Positions 15,966-24,660 of a stretch of 28,696 bases of DNA are shown here, piece after piece. The position numbers and the translations under genes were made by a program. How positions within the stretch are numbered: position 1 is the first letter of the stretch; every line of letters begins with the position of its first letter. Where the stretch lies: positions 1 through 28,696 of the forward strand of contig CAYXBU010000019.1 of assembly GCA_964463245.1 (NCBI GenBank), read 5' to 3'. Under the pieces are notes generated by a model, which saw only the letters and a list, made by a program, of their open reading frames with translations, had not been told where the DNA came from and searched no databases. This stretch comes from CAMEON01 sp964463245. Lineage in GTDB: Bacteria > Bacillota > Clostridia > Oscillospirales > CAG-272.

Positions 15966-16286
15966 TTGTCCAAAGAAGCCATGACGAGAGTCCGAGATGC
16001 CGAGGCACAGGCAACCAGTATCCGTGCCGAGGCAGCCGCCGAAGCCGCGCGGATGCGGCAGGAAAACGAAAAGACCTGCGCGGCGGCCGCCGAGGAGCGG
16101 CTGAATGCGACCGCCGCCGCTCTGAAGGAACGACTGGCCGCCGTTCAGCAGAAGGCGGACGCGCTGGTCGAGCAGAGCCGCCTGGAGGCCGCCGAGTATG
16201 CGCGGGGGCAGATCGTGGCCGCAAGTGAGCACCGCCTGGAGGCCGTCAAGGTGGTCGTGTGGGAGATGTTTGACTCATGTCGATAG
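15966..16286 (+). CDS. V-type ATPase peripheral-stalk subunit G/H
   Basis: The 106-residue protein is one long Ala/Glu/Arg-rich amphipathic helix (about 5-95), as expected for the stalk subunit that pairs with subunit E to hold the catalytic head still. It starts the operon, the position of ntpF in Enterococcus hirae. The start is a TTG at 15966 with AAGGAGGG 9 bases upstream. No ATG occurs between that ribosome site and residue 6. Its stop overlaps the subunit I start by 10 bases. Sequence composition is the main evidence; operon position makes the assignment secure. Confidence 0.8.
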   Translation: MSKEAMTRVRDAEAQATSIRAEAAAEAARMRQENEKTCAAAAEERLNATAAALKERLAAVQQKADALVEQSRLEAAEYARGQIVAASEHRLEAVKVVVWEMFDSCR

Positions 16287-18313
16287 CAAGCATGAAGCGG
16301 CTGACGGCACTTTGCCCGTCACGGGACGCAGATGCTCTGATCCGACGGCTGGTGCGCCTGCGCTGTGTTCAGATCAACACCACCCCCATCGAGGATGGGG
16401 AGCTGTTGCGGGTGCAGTGCGACACCGAGCGGGTAGAGGTCGAGGGGCGAGTCCGCGCCGCCGAGGCCGCCCTGACGGTGTTGAACCGCTATACCGAGAA
16501 GGCCAAGCCGTGGCTCCGCCGCACCGTCGTGTCGGCGGATGAGTACCCGCTGTGCGGGAGCTGCGAGGCTGTCCGGCAGGTGGTGCGGGAGGCGGCCGAG
16601 CTGGATGCCCGCCTGACGGCGGGGCGCACCGAGGATGCACAACTGCGCGACCGAGATGCCGCATTGACGCCGTGGCTGGAGTACGACCAGCCCCTCTGCG
16701 GCGGGGGCACCGCGCTCTGCCGTGTCCTGCTGGGGGCATTCCCCGCCAAGACACAGCTTTACGATGTGGCCGAGGCTCTGCGGAGCTGTGCCGCCGGTGT
16801 GGAGACGGTGAAGGAGGATAAGGACGGCCTGTTCGTCTCTGTCCTGTACCACCGCGAGGACGGCGAGGCGGTCGAGCGGGGATTGACCCCGCTGGGATTC
16901 CTGCGAGCCGACTTCTCGGAGGAGCCGTTCGCGGCGGCCGATGCCGACGGCGGTCGATGCCCGACCGCGCGGGAGGTGCGCCGGCGGATCCGCGCACGGC
17001 GGCAGGAGCTGGCCGACGAGGCGGATCGGATCACGGCAAGACTGCGGGAGCTGGCGGACAGTGTACCGGATATCGAGCTTTTATATGATAATGAGAGCAC
17101 GACCCTGACGGTCGCCCGGCAGAAGGCCAAGCTGGCCGCGACCGAGCAGTGTGTCCTGCTGACGGGGTGGGTGCCTGCGGCACGGGACGAACGAGTCGCC
17201 GCCGCGCTGGACAAGCTGTTCTGTGCCTACGAGATGAGCGACCCCGCCCCCGAGGAGGAGCCGCCGGTGTTGCTCAAGAACAACGGCTACGCCTCCAACT
17301 TCGAGTGGGTGGTGGGGATGTATTCCTACCCCAAGTACGGCACCTACGACCCCACCTTCGTGATGAGTATCTTCTACTTCATCATATTCGGCCTCATGTT
17401 CGCGGATGTCGGCTACGGCCTCTTGCTGATCTTAGCCGGATTCTTAGCCCCGCCCCTGCTGCACATGAAGCCCGGTACTAAGCGAATGTTCAATATGTTC
17501 GGCTGGTGCGGCATCTCCTGTGTCATCCTGGGTGCGGTGTTCGGCGGCTGGTTCGGGGATGCCCCGTATGCCGTGATGGTGAATATGCTCCACCTGTACG
17601 AGGACGTGGAGACCGCCAAGGCCGCCGTCCCCTGGTTCAACGGCCTGTCGGTCGCGCTGGGCGGGAAGAGCGTGTCCCTCAATCCGCTGGAGGAGCCGAT
17701 GGCCTTCTTAGTGGTCTCGCTGGTCATGGGGGCTGTCCACCTGCTGGGCGGTATGGCGGTCAAGTTCTACCTGCTCTGCCGGGATGGAGACGTCTTCTCT
17801 GCCATCTTTGACATCGGCTCCTGGTGGGTGCTCTTCGGCGGTATCGCCTGCTTTGTGGCTCTGCCCGACAGTCGGGTCGGCCTGATCCTGTGCGCCGTCG
17901 GGGTGCTGATGATCGTGGCGACGGCGGGGCGAGCCCAGAAGAATATCCTCCTGCGGATAGGAAAAGGCCTGCTGGGACTGTATGATCTGGTCAACTATGC
18001 CTCCGACCTCCTGTCCTACTGCCGCATCTTAGCACTGGGTCTGGCGGCGGGCGTCATCGCGCAGGTGGTCAACCTCATTGCCACCATGGGCGGCGGGACA
18101 CCCGGCGGCTTTGTCCAGATGGCGGCTGTCATGCTGATCGGTCACCTGCTGAACATGGCGATCAACCTGCTGGGCGCGTTCGTGCATACCAGCCGCCTGC
18201 AGTATCTGGAGTTCTTCGGCAAGTTCTTCGAGGACGGCGGCGTGCCGTTCGAGCCGGTCTTGCCGTCCGAGACCTACGTGACCATCGCGGACGAGGCGGA
18301 GGAAAAGCAATAA
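16277..18313 (+). CDS. atpI: V-type ATPase membrane subunit I (a subunit)
   Basis: Subunit I forms the half-channels through which H+ or Na+ reaches the rotor and links them to the stalks. The N-terminal half (about 1-330) is soluble and partly coiled-coil. The C-terminal half has seven to eight membrane helices beginning at about residue 355. The essential arginine is Arg583 in SYCRILALGLA, facing the K-ring carboxylates. Length (678) is normal. The ATG at 16277 overlaps the previous gene; a later ATG at 16292 lacks a ribosome site. The next gene is separated by 311 bases taken up almost entirely by repeat element D. Confidence 0.95.
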   Translation: MSIASMKRLTALCPSRDADALIRRLVRLRCVQINTTPIEDGELLRVQCDTERVEVEGRVRAAEAALTVLNRYTEKAKPWLRRTVVSADEYPLCGSCEAVRQVVREAAELDARLTAGRTEDAQLRDRDAALTPWLEYDQPLCGGGTALCRVLLGAFPAKTQLYDVAEALRSCAAGVETVKEDKDGLFVSVLYHREDGEAVERGLTPLGFLRADFSEEPFAAADADGGRCPTAREVRRRIRARRQELADEADRITARLRELADSVPDIELLYDNESTTLTVARQKAKLAATEQCVLLTGWVPAARDERVAAALDKLFCAYEMSDPAPEEEPPVLLKNNGYASNFEWVVGMYSYPKYGTYDPTFVMSIFYFIIFGLMFADVGYGLLLILAGFLAPPLLHMKPGTKRMFNMFGWCGISCVILGAVFGGWFGDAPYAVMVNMLHLYEDVETAKAAVPWFNGLSVALGGKSVSLNPLEEPMAFLVVSLVMGAVHLLGGMAVKFYLLCRDGDVFSAIFDIGSWWVLFGGIACFVALPDSRVGLILCAVGVLMIVATAGRAQKNILLRIGKGLLGLYDLVNYASDLLSYCRILALGLAAGVIAQVVNLIATMGGGTPGGFVQMAAVMLIGHLLNMAINLLGAFVHTSRLQYLEFFGKFFEDGGVPFEPVLPSETYVTIADEAEEKQ

Positions 18314-18334
18314 GCATCTGCCAACCCACGCAAC

Positions 18335-18598
18335 CCTCGCATCCTGTTCTGAATACACTGTGGGGCCGGGGCCCCGGCATATGCTCCCCCCCTTCGGAGG
18401 ATGAGGCCTGCGAGCCGCAACTCTGCCGGTTTACGAGTAGAAAAACTATAAGTAGACCTCCTCTCGGCATGATAATATTTTTGAAAGTCCTTGAAGAGGG
18501 TCTGGGGGATGTGAATGTTTGCCTCTTGCGGCAAACTTCATCAACCGGCGGCAAAGCCGACAGTTGTAATTCCCTCAGGAAGTTTCCCCAAGAAAAAA
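18335..18598 (+). repeat. Dispersed modular element, copy D (full-length, inside the V-ATPase operon)
   Basis: The 311-base gap between atpI and atpK (18314-18624) is filled by this copy. It starts with CATCCTGTTCTGAATACACT (18340-18359), shared with copy B, and has a 14-base perfect palindrome GCCGGGGCCCCGGC (18365-18378). The core TTGAAAGTCCTTGAAG is at 18481-18496. The optional cassette (about 18504-18572) has two hairpins: GTTTGCC/GGCAAAC and CAACCGGCGGC with its near-complement. It ends CAGGAAGTTTCCCC before an A-rich tract. It reads in the direction of the operon, with the atpK ribosome site just beyond. Confidence 0.85.
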
Positions 18599-18624
18599 AT
18601 AAATAAATTAAGGAGATTCCCATT

Positions 18625-19299
18625 ATGAAGCGCAATCGTATTTGCAAGGTGTTTGCTGTTGTGATCCTGTCCCTGGTGGTGGCTTCCATGCTGGCTGTAT
18701 GTGTAGCGGCGGCGGGAGAGCCGGGTTCGCCCATAGAGGGTATTGGCGGCATGGGAGAGCAGCCCATGCCCGGTGAGCCGGGGGGCGAGGCGGAGAAGAC
18801 CTCGGCCGCAGGCGAGGTGATCAAGGGCATTTTCTCGGGTCAGAATTTAGCACTTCTGGGTGCGGCGTTAGCGGTGGCACTCCCCTGTCTCGGCTCTGCG
18901 AAGGGTGTAGGCATTGTGGGTGAGGCCTCCAGCGGGCTGTTATCCGAGAACCCCTCCATGTTTGGTAAGGCACTGGCACTGCAGGCACTGCCCATGACCC
19001 AGGGTGTATACGGCATGGTCGCCGCCTTCCTGATCTTGAACACCATCGGTCTGTTCGGCACGCCGCTGGAGCTGTCGGTCGCGCAGGGCGCGTACTTCAT
19101 CATGGCGGCTCTGCCCATCGCGCTGGCGGGCTACTTCTCGGCCATCAAGCAAGCGCGGGTCTCGGCGGCCGGCATCAGCCTCTTGTCCAAGCGTCCAGGT
19201 GAGCTGGGTAAGGCCATCACCTCGGCCGCGCTGGTGGAGACCTATGCCATCTTCTCCTTGCTCATCACCCTTCTGATGGTGGTCAACTTCCCCGCCTGA
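18625..19299 (+). CDS. atpK: V-type ATPase proteolipid subunit K (rotor ring), predicted Na+-binding
   Basis: This is the duplicated-hairpin (16-kDa type) rotor subunit with four membrane helices: about 75-95, 117-140, 152-176 and 197-221. The ion site matches the E. hirae Na+ enzyme: Leu122, Thr125 and Gln126 in ALPMTQG, Gln176 in SAIKQARV, and the carboxylate Glu205 in ALVETYAIF. These correspond to Leu61, Thr64, Gln65, Gln110 and Glu139 of NtpK. At 224 residues it is about 65 longer than usual. The extra part is a signal-peptide-like segment (1-30) and a Gly/Pro/Glu-rich linker (31-66). AAGGAG lies 9 bases before the ATG. Na+ use is inferred from the residues. Confidence 0.95.
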   Translation: MKRNRICKVFAVVILSLVVASMLAVCVAAAGEPGSPIEGIGGMGEQPMPGEPGGEAEKTSAAGEVIKGIFSGQNLALLGAALAVALPCLGSAKGVGIVGEASSGLLSENPSMFGKALALQALPMTQGVYGMVAAFLILNTIGLFGTPLELSVAQGAYFIMAALPIALAGYFSAIKQARVSAAGISLLSKRPGELGKAITSAALVETYAIFSLLITLLMVVNFPA

Positions 19300-19323
19300 T
19301 CGGCTGTGCGTTGAGGATCTACC

Positions 19324-19995
19324 ATGACGGGACTGGAAAAAGTGACCGGAAAGATCATCGCGGATGCCGAAGCCGATGCCCGCGCCCTGCTGGCGGCGGC
19401 CGAGGCTGACTGCGCCGCCGCCCGTGCCGACTCCGAGCAGAAGACCGACGAGGCCTGTGAGCAGCTGGAACTGCGGGCGGCGCGGGAGTGCGAGGAGCTG
19501 GTGCGCCGCGCCGGTTCTGCCGCCGAAATGGCCAAGCGGAGTTTGATATCCGAGGTCAGGAGCAACCTGATGGAGGAGGTCTATCGACAGGCGGAGAAGG
19601 AGATACGGGATCTGCCCACCGATCAGTACGCCGATCTGCTCATCAAGATGCTGCGGGGTGCGCTCCGCCGCCAGATCGAGGACGAGCGGGAGGCTCTGCG
19701 CCTGTACGGTGAGACCACGACTCCCGCGTCTTACGAGATATTGCTCAATTCCCGCGACCGCAAGACCTACGGACAGCGGCTCTTAGACGAGGCGCAAAAT
19801 GGCGGCTACGCCAAGGTCGGGCTGACCCGCCCGGATATGCTGAAGCTGGCGACCGAGACCCCGGACATCAGCGGGGGTCTGATCCTGCGGTGCGGGAACA
19901 CCGAGATCAACTGCTCGCTCGCGGTGATGTTCGCCGATGTGCGCCGCACGACCGAGGGTCGCGTGGCGGGACTGCTGTTCGGCAAGCAGGCGTGA
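19324..19995 (+). CDS. atpE: V-type ATPase peripheral-stalk subunit E
   Basis: The 223-residue protein has a long charged N-terminal helix (about 1-100) followed by a compact alpha/beta domain (about 105-220) containing GGLILRCGNTEINCSL, a conserved pattern near the C-terminus of subunit E (typically GGVIV..G...N.T). With subunit G/H it forms the stator stalk that binds subunit B. The ATG at 19324 is 24 bases after atpK, with GAGG about 8 bases upstream. The symbol is for the V-type enzyme and is not the F-type c subunit. Confidence 0.92.
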   Translation: MTGLEKVTGKIIADAEADARALLAAAEADCAAARADSEQKTDEACEQLELRAARECEELVRRAGSAAEMAKRSLISEVRSNLMEEVYRQAEKEIRDLPTDQYADLLIKMLRGALRRQIEDEREALRLYGETTTPASYEILLNSRDRKTYGQRLLDEAQNGGYAKVGLTRPDMLKLATETPDISGGLILRCGNTEINCSLAVMFADVRRTTEGRVAGLLFGKQA

Positions 19996-20019
19996 CGGTC
20001 GCGCTCGGAGCGGAGAGGA

Positions 20020-21057
20020 ATGGGCATACACATGAAAAGGATCAAGGAGACCGACTACGGCTACGCCTCGGCTCGCCTGCGCGCGCTGGAGAACCGCCTG
20101 ATCGGGCGGGAGCGGATGCAGGTGCTGTGCGAGGTCGGGTCGCGGGAGGAGCTGTTGACCCGCCTGTCCGAGTACGGCGTGGTCATCCCGCCTGAGCGGG
20201 AAGGGGAGGAGGCGGCACTGTTGGCCGTCCTGCGGCAGGCCTACGACGAGGTGGCTGCGTGTGTCCCCGACAGGAGCGTATTCGACTGGATGCGCTACCC
20301 GTATGATTGCAATAACCTGAAGATGGCACTCAAGTGCCACATCCGACACATCCCTGCGGACGAGACCCGCGGGATGCTGTTCGATTTCGGAACCATCCCC
20401 GCCGAGCGGGTGCCCGCGCTGATCGAGTGCGAGACCCTGCCGGAGGACCTGCCGCTCCCCCCGCATATGGCGGCGGCACTGGCGGATGCCCGCGAGGCCT
20501 ATGCCAAGACCGGCGACCCCCGCGAGATCGACCTGCGGCTGGACACCGCCTGCTATCGGGATATGTCCCGGGCGGTGGCGGCGACCGGGGAGCCGATCTT
20601 GATCGGCTGGGTCAAGGCCAAGATCGACCTGACCAACCTGATCACCACCCTGCGGGTCGGGCGGCTGTCGCTCGGCGAGACGGCGGAGGGGTTCCTGACC
20701 GGGGCACTCCTGCCCGGCGGGAGCGTGCGGGCGGAGGTGTTCTGCGAGTCCCTTGCCGAGGGGGAGGAGCACCTCTTGTGGAGCCTCGGGCGGAGCGGAG
20801 ACCCGCTCCTTGACCGCGTGACGACCCGCATCGGCAAGACGGATATGTCCTTGTCCGCCATAGAGAAATGCTGTGACGACGCTTTCCTGGAGCAGGTGCG
20901 ACGGGATGCGCGGGCACCCTTCGGGGCGGCTGTCGCGGGCGGGTACCTGTACGGCTGGGAGACCGCCGTGCGGAACATCCGCATCCTGCTGGCGGCGCGG
21001 GATGCAGGGCTGTCCCCTGCGGCGACCCGCGAGAGAGTGAGGGAGAGCTATGTATAA
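20020..21057 (+). CDS. atpC: V-type ATPase subunit C (central-stalk/rotor adaptor)
   Basis: Subunit C (d subunit) is the funnel-shaped adaptor joining the central stalk D-F to the K ring. The 345-residue all-helical protein begins near YGYASARLRALENRLIGRE, matches family length, and contains PYDCNNLKMALKCH at about residues 93-106, the conserved 'D..N' region. Two starts are possible: ATG 20020, with GGAG 9 bases upstream, or ATG 20032 (MKRIKETDY), closer to the family N-terminus. The stop overlaps the atpF start by 8 bases, indicating translational coupling. Confidence 0.92.
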   Translation: MGIHMKRIKETDYGYASARLRALENRLIGRERMQVLCEVGSREELLTRLSEYGVVIPPEREGEEAALLAVLRQAYDEVAACVPDRSVFDWMRYPYDCNNLKMALKCHIRHIPADETRGMLFDFGTIPAERVPALIECETLPEDLPLPPHMAAALADAREAYAKTGDPREIDLRLDTACYRDMSRAVAATGEPILIGWVKAKIDLTNLITTLRVGRLSLGETAEGFLTGALLPGGSVRAEVFCESLAEGEEHLLWSLGRSGDPLLDRVTTRIGKTDMSLSAIEKCCDDAFLEQVRRDARAPFGAAVAGGYLYGWETAVRNIRILLAARDAGLSPAATRERVRESYV

Positions 21058-21376
21058 GATCGGCATTATCGGGGATCGGGACAGTGTCCTCGGGTATATG
21101 GCCATCGGCTTTGCCGTACATGAGGCCGCTACCGCCGAGGAGGCGGGTCGGCTGCTGCGCAAACTGGCGGCGGACGAGGAGTACGCCATCCTGTTCATCG
21201 TGGAGAGCTACGCCGCCGCGCTGGAGGAGGAGATCGCCGCCTATCGGGACAAACCTCTGCCCGCCGTCGTGACCCTGCCCGGTGCGGGCGGCTCGACCGG
21301 CTACGGCATGGCGGCACTCAAGAGCGCGGTGGAGCGGGCTGTCGGAGCGGATATCCTGTTCAAGAATGAGGATTGA
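21050..21376 (+). CDS. atpF: V-type ATPase central-stalk subunit F
   Basis: The 108-residue protein opens MYKIGIIGDRDSVLGYMAIG, the typical start of the Rossmann-like subunit F, and has TLPGAGGSTGYGM near residue 75. With subunit D it forms the rotating shaft. It corresponds to ntpG of E. hirae, where letters differ. The start lies within the end of subunit C. An 87-base gap to subunit A follows. Confidence 0.93.
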   Translation: MYKIGIIGDRDSVLGYMAIGFAVHEAATAEEAGRLLRKLAADEEYAILFIVESYAAALEEEIAAYRDKPLPAVVTLPGAGGSTGYGMAALKSAVERAVGADILFKNED

Positions 21377-21420
21377 ATCTGCGCGGGGGCGCGTGAATGA
21401 ATTGCGCCGGCGCGTATGGA

Positions 21421-21441
21421 TGGTTTCGCTGAGGCGAAACA
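21421..21441 (+). other. Intercistronic hairpin between atpF and atpA
   Basis: GTTTCGC (21423-21429) and GCGAAAC (21434-21440) pair perfectly around TGAG, about 10 bases before the atpA ribosome site. It could influence RNA processing or atpA translation; that is inference from position. Confidence 0.4.
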
Positions 21442-21463
21442 TGAGAGATGGGAGGAAGATACC

Positions 21464-23242
21464 GTGAATGTAGTGGAAGGGAAGATATTGAAGGTGTCCG
21501 GTCCCCTGGTGGTCGCCGAGGGGATGCGGAACGCCAACCTATTCGACGTGGTGCGGGTAGGGGACAAGCGTCTGATCGGCGAGATCATCGAGATGCACGG
21601 TGACCGTGCCTCCATCGAGGTCTACGAGGAGACGGCGGGGCTGGGGCGCGGGGACAAGGTGGTCTCCACCGGAGCCCCCCTGTCGGTCGAACTGGGACCC
21701 GGACTGCTGACCAGTATGTATGACGGCATCCAGCGACCGCTGGCGGCCATGTGCGCCAAGTACGGCGCGAACATTCGGCGCGGCATCGATGAGCCGGCAC
21801 TGGATCGGGATCGCGTGTGGCACTTCGAGGCCGCGCTGGGCTACGGCGACAAGGTCGGCCCCGGGGATATATACGGAGTGGTGCAGGAGACCCCCACCGT
21901 CTCCCACAAGATCATGTGCCCGCCCCGCAAGCGCGGCACGGTTATGGAGCTGTACTCCGGGGACTTCCGGGTCACGGATCGGATCGGCAAGCTCAAGCTG
22001 GAGGACGGCACGGTAGAGGAGATCACGCTGGTGCAGAAGTGGCCGGTGCGGGTGTCCCGCCCCTATACCCAAAAGCTCCCGCCCGTGGAGCCGATGGTCA
22101 CGGGTCAGCGGGTCATCGATGCGCTGTTTCCCATCGCCAAGGGCGGTACCGCCTGCGTTCCCGGTCCCTTCGGCTCGGGCAAGACGGTGGTACAGCATCA
22201 GCTGGCCAAGTGGAGCGACGTGGATCTGGTGGTCTACATCGGGTGCGGCGAGCGCGGCAACGAGATGACCGACGTTCTGCGGGAGTTCCCCGAGCTGACC
22301 GACCCCCGCACGGGTCGCTCCCTCATGGAGCGCACCGTCCTGATCGCCAACACCTCGGATATGCCGGTCGCGGCACGGGAGGCCTCCATCTATACCGGTA
22401 TCACCATTGCGGAATACTACCGCGACATGGGCTACTCGGTGGCTGTCATCGCGGATTCCACTTCCCGCTGGGCAGAGGCTCTGCGGGAGATGTCGGGACG
22501 GCTGGAGGAGATGCCGGGTGAGGAGGGCTATCCTGCCTACCTGACCTCGCGCCTGGCGCAGTTCTACGAGCGGGCAGGCAAGGTGGTCTGCCTCGGCGCG
22601 GACGGACGGCAGGGAGCCTTGTCTGCCATCGGCGCCGTGTCCCCGCAGGGCGGAGATATATCCGAGCCGGTCACGCAGGCCACCCTGCGGATCGTCAAGG
22701 TCTTCTGGGGTCTGGATGCCTCGCTGGCCTATCGGCGGCACTTCCCCGCCATCAACTGGCTCAATTCCTACTCGCTCTACCGCGACCGCCTGGAGGGCTG
22801 GTTCTGCGAGCAGGTGGCTTCCGACTGGATGGAGCTGACCGGGCGGTGCTTAAAGACCCTGCAGCTGGAGGCTGACCTGGATGAGATCGTCAAGCTGGTG
22901 GGCATGGATGCCCTCTCGGCGGAGGATCGACTGACGCTGGAGACGGCGCGCTCCATCCGCGAAGATTTCCTGCAGCAGAACGCCTTTGAGGGGGAGGACA
23001 GCTATACCTCCCTGCAAAAACAGCACACCCTGATGAAGTTGGTGTTCGCCTTTGAGGAAAAGGCGCGCCGCGCCGTGGCCGAGGGTGCCGACCTTGAGGC
23101 GGTCTCGTCCCTGCCGGTACGGGAGCGCATCGGGCGATTCAAGGCTGTGCCGCCGTCCGCGTGCGAGGCCGAGGCTGAGTCCATCACGGCGGACATGACC
23201 GCCGAGCTGGACAAGCTGGTCGCCGAGGCACGGGAGCACTAA
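21464..23242 (+). CDS. atpA: V-type ATPase catalytic subunit A
   Basis: Subunit A binds and hydrolyses (or makes) ATP in the A3B3 head. The P-loop GPFGSGKT spans residues 234-241 (Lys240), followed by IGCGERGNEMTD with the catalytic glutamate region and IADSTSRWAEALREMSGRLEEMP. The 592-residue length is typical and includes the non-homologous insertion of V-type A subunits (about 110-200, with PRKRGTVMELYSGDF). The frame is open from an ATG at 21416, but a GTG at 21464 with GGAGG 8 bases upstream gives MNVVEGKILKVSGPLVVAEG, the family N-terminus, so GTG is preferred. Confidence 0.97.
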   Translation: MNVVEGKILKVSGPLVVAEGMRNANLFDVVRVGDKRLIGEIIEMHGDRASIEVYEETAGLGRGDKVVSTGAPLSVELGPGLLTSMYDGIQRPLAAMCAKYGANIRRGIDEPALDRDRVWHFEAALGYGDKVGPGDIYGVVQETPTVSHKIMCPPRKRGTVMELYSGDFRVTDRIGKLKLEDGTVEEITLVQKWPVRVSRPYTQKLPPVEPMVTGQRVIDALFPIAKGGTACVPGPFGSGKTVVQHQLAKWSDVDLVVYIGCGERGNEMTDVLREFPELTDPRTGRSLMERTVLIANTSDMPVAAREASIYTGITIAEYYRDMGYSVAVIADSTSRWAEALREMSGRLEEMPGEEGYPAYLTSRLAQFYERAGKVVCLGADGRQGALSAIGAVSPQGGDISEPVTQATLRIVKVFWGLDASLAYRRHFPAINWLNSYSLYRDRLEGWFCEQVASDWMELTGRCLKTLQLEADLDEIVKLVGMDALSAEDRLTLETARSIREDFLQQNAFEGEDSYTSLQKQHTLMKLVFAFEEKARRAVAEGADLEAVSSLPVRERIGRFKAVPPSACEAEAESITADMTAELDKLVAEAREH

Positions 23243-23258
23243 GGAGGTAGGTATAGGC

Positions 23259-24629
23259 ATGATCCGAGAATACAGAACCATAGAGGAGATCGCAGGCCCC
23301 CTGATGCTGGTCAAGCAGGTGGAGGGGGTCAAGTATGACGAGCTGGGCGAGATCGAGCTGCCGAACGGCGAGGTGCGCCGTTGCCGCGTGTTGGAGGTCA
23401 ACGGGCGGGACGTGCTGGTACAGCTGTTCGACTCGGCCGCCGGGCTGAATGTCGCCGAGTCCAAGGTGCGCTTCACCGGGCACGGCGTGGAGCTGCCGGT
23501 GTCGGGCGAGATGCTGGGACGGGTGTACAACGGCATGGGCGAGCTGATCGACGGCGGCCCCGCCATCATCCCCGAGAAATCGCTGGACATCAACGGCTCC
23601 CCCATCAACCCCGCCGCCCGCTACTACCCGTCCGAGTTCATCCAGACCGGCATCTCCACCATCGACGGTCTGAATACGCTGGTGCGCGGGCAGAAGCTGC
23701 CCATCTTCTCCGGCTCCGGTCTGCCCCACGCCAATCTGGCGGCGCAGATCGCGCGGCAGGCGCAGGTGCGCGGCTCCGACAGCCGCTTTGCGGTGGTATT
23801 CGCCGCCATCGGTATTACCTTTGAGGAGGCGGATTTTTTCATCTCCGACTTCAAGCGGACAGGCGCGATCGACCGTACCGTGCTGTTCATCAATCTGGCG
23901 TCGGATGCCGCCATCGAGCGGATCTCCACCCCGCGCATGGCACTGACCGCCGCCGAGTATCTGGCCTTTGAGTGCAATATGCACGTTCTGGTCATCATGA
24001 CCGACATCACCAACTACGCCGAGGCTCTGCGCGAGGTGTCGGCGGCGCGCAAGGAGGTGCCCGGCAGGCGGGGCTATCCCGGCTACCTGTACACCGACCT
24101 TGCGACCATGTACGAGCGTGCCGGGCGCAAGATGGGCAGTGACGGCTCCATTACCATGATCCCCATCCTGACCATGCCGGAGGACGACAAGACCCACCCC
24201 ATCCCCGACCTGACCGGCTACATCACCGAGGGGCAGATCATCCTCTCCCGCGAGATGTACCGCAAGGGCTACCTGCCGCCGGTGGACGTCCTGCCCTCCC
24301 TCTCCCGCTTGAAGGATAAGGGCATCGGCGCTGGCAAGACCCGCGAGGATCACGCCGGTACCATGAACCAGCTCTTCTCCTCCTATGCCCGCGGCAAGGA
24401 GGCCGCCGAGCTGATGGTGGTGCTGGGGGAGGCCGCCCTGACCCCGCTGGATCGCCTCTATGCGAAATTCGCCGATGCCTTCGAGCAGCGGTATATCAAC
24501 CAAGGCTTCAACGAAAACCGCTCCATCGAGGAGACCCTTGACCTCGGCTGGGAGCTGCTCTCCATCCTCCCGCGCTCGGAGATGAAGCGCATCCGCCCCG
24601 AACTGGTGGAAAAATATTGGAAGGGCTAA
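23259..24629 (+). CDS. atpB: V-type ATPase regulatory subunit B
   Basis: Subunit B alternates with A in the head and contributes residues to each catalytic site but has lost its own P-loop. Here the corresponding stretch is FSGSGLPHANLAAQIARQA. IREYRTIEEIAGPLMLV at the start and the C-terminal ETLDLGWELLSILP are typical, as is the length of 456 residues. AAGGAGGT lies 10 bases before the ATG, the best ribosome site of the operon. The gene expected next, subunit D, is displaced about 2 kb downstream. Confidence 0.97.
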   Translation: MIREYRTIEEIAGPLMLVKQVEGVKYDELGEIELPNGEVRRCRVLEVNGRDVLVQLFDSAAGLNVAESKVRFTGHGVELPVSGEMLGRVYNGMGELIDGGPAIIPEKSLDINGSPINPAARYYPSEFIQTGISTIDGLNTLVRGQKLPIFSGSGLPHANLAAQIARQAQVRGSDSRFAVVFAAIGITFEEADFFISDFKRTGAIDRTVLFINLASDAAIERISTPRMALTAAEYLAFECNMHVLVIMTDITNYAEALREVSAARKEVPGRRGYPGYLYTDLATMYERAGRKMGSDGSITMIPILTMPEDDKTHPIPDLTGYITEGQIILSREMYRKGYLPPVDVLPSLSRLKDKGIGAGKTREDHAGTMNQLFSSYARGKEAAELMVVLGEAALTPLDRLYAKFADAFEQRYINQGFNENRSIEETLDLGWELLSILPRSEMKRIRPELVEKYWKG

Positions 24630-24660
24630 GACATTATTGACTTGACAGGAGTATATTACA

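Noticed and set aside
18274..18534. Small open frames within elements D and F (27713-28018) with similar peptides such as ANIHIPQT
   Set aside because: The similarity follows from the DNA repeat itself. Frames differ in length, lack ribosome sites and are absent from other copies.
21377..21420. GC-rich palindrome GCGCCGGCGC between atpF and atpA
   Set aside because: Too short and GC-biased to distinguish from background; no conserved context is visible.
24636..24660. Possible promoter (TTGACT/TTGACA) before the propeller lipoprotein
   Set aside because: The -10 would fall inside the start of the coding region; the spacing leaves no room for a leader with the observed ribosome site.
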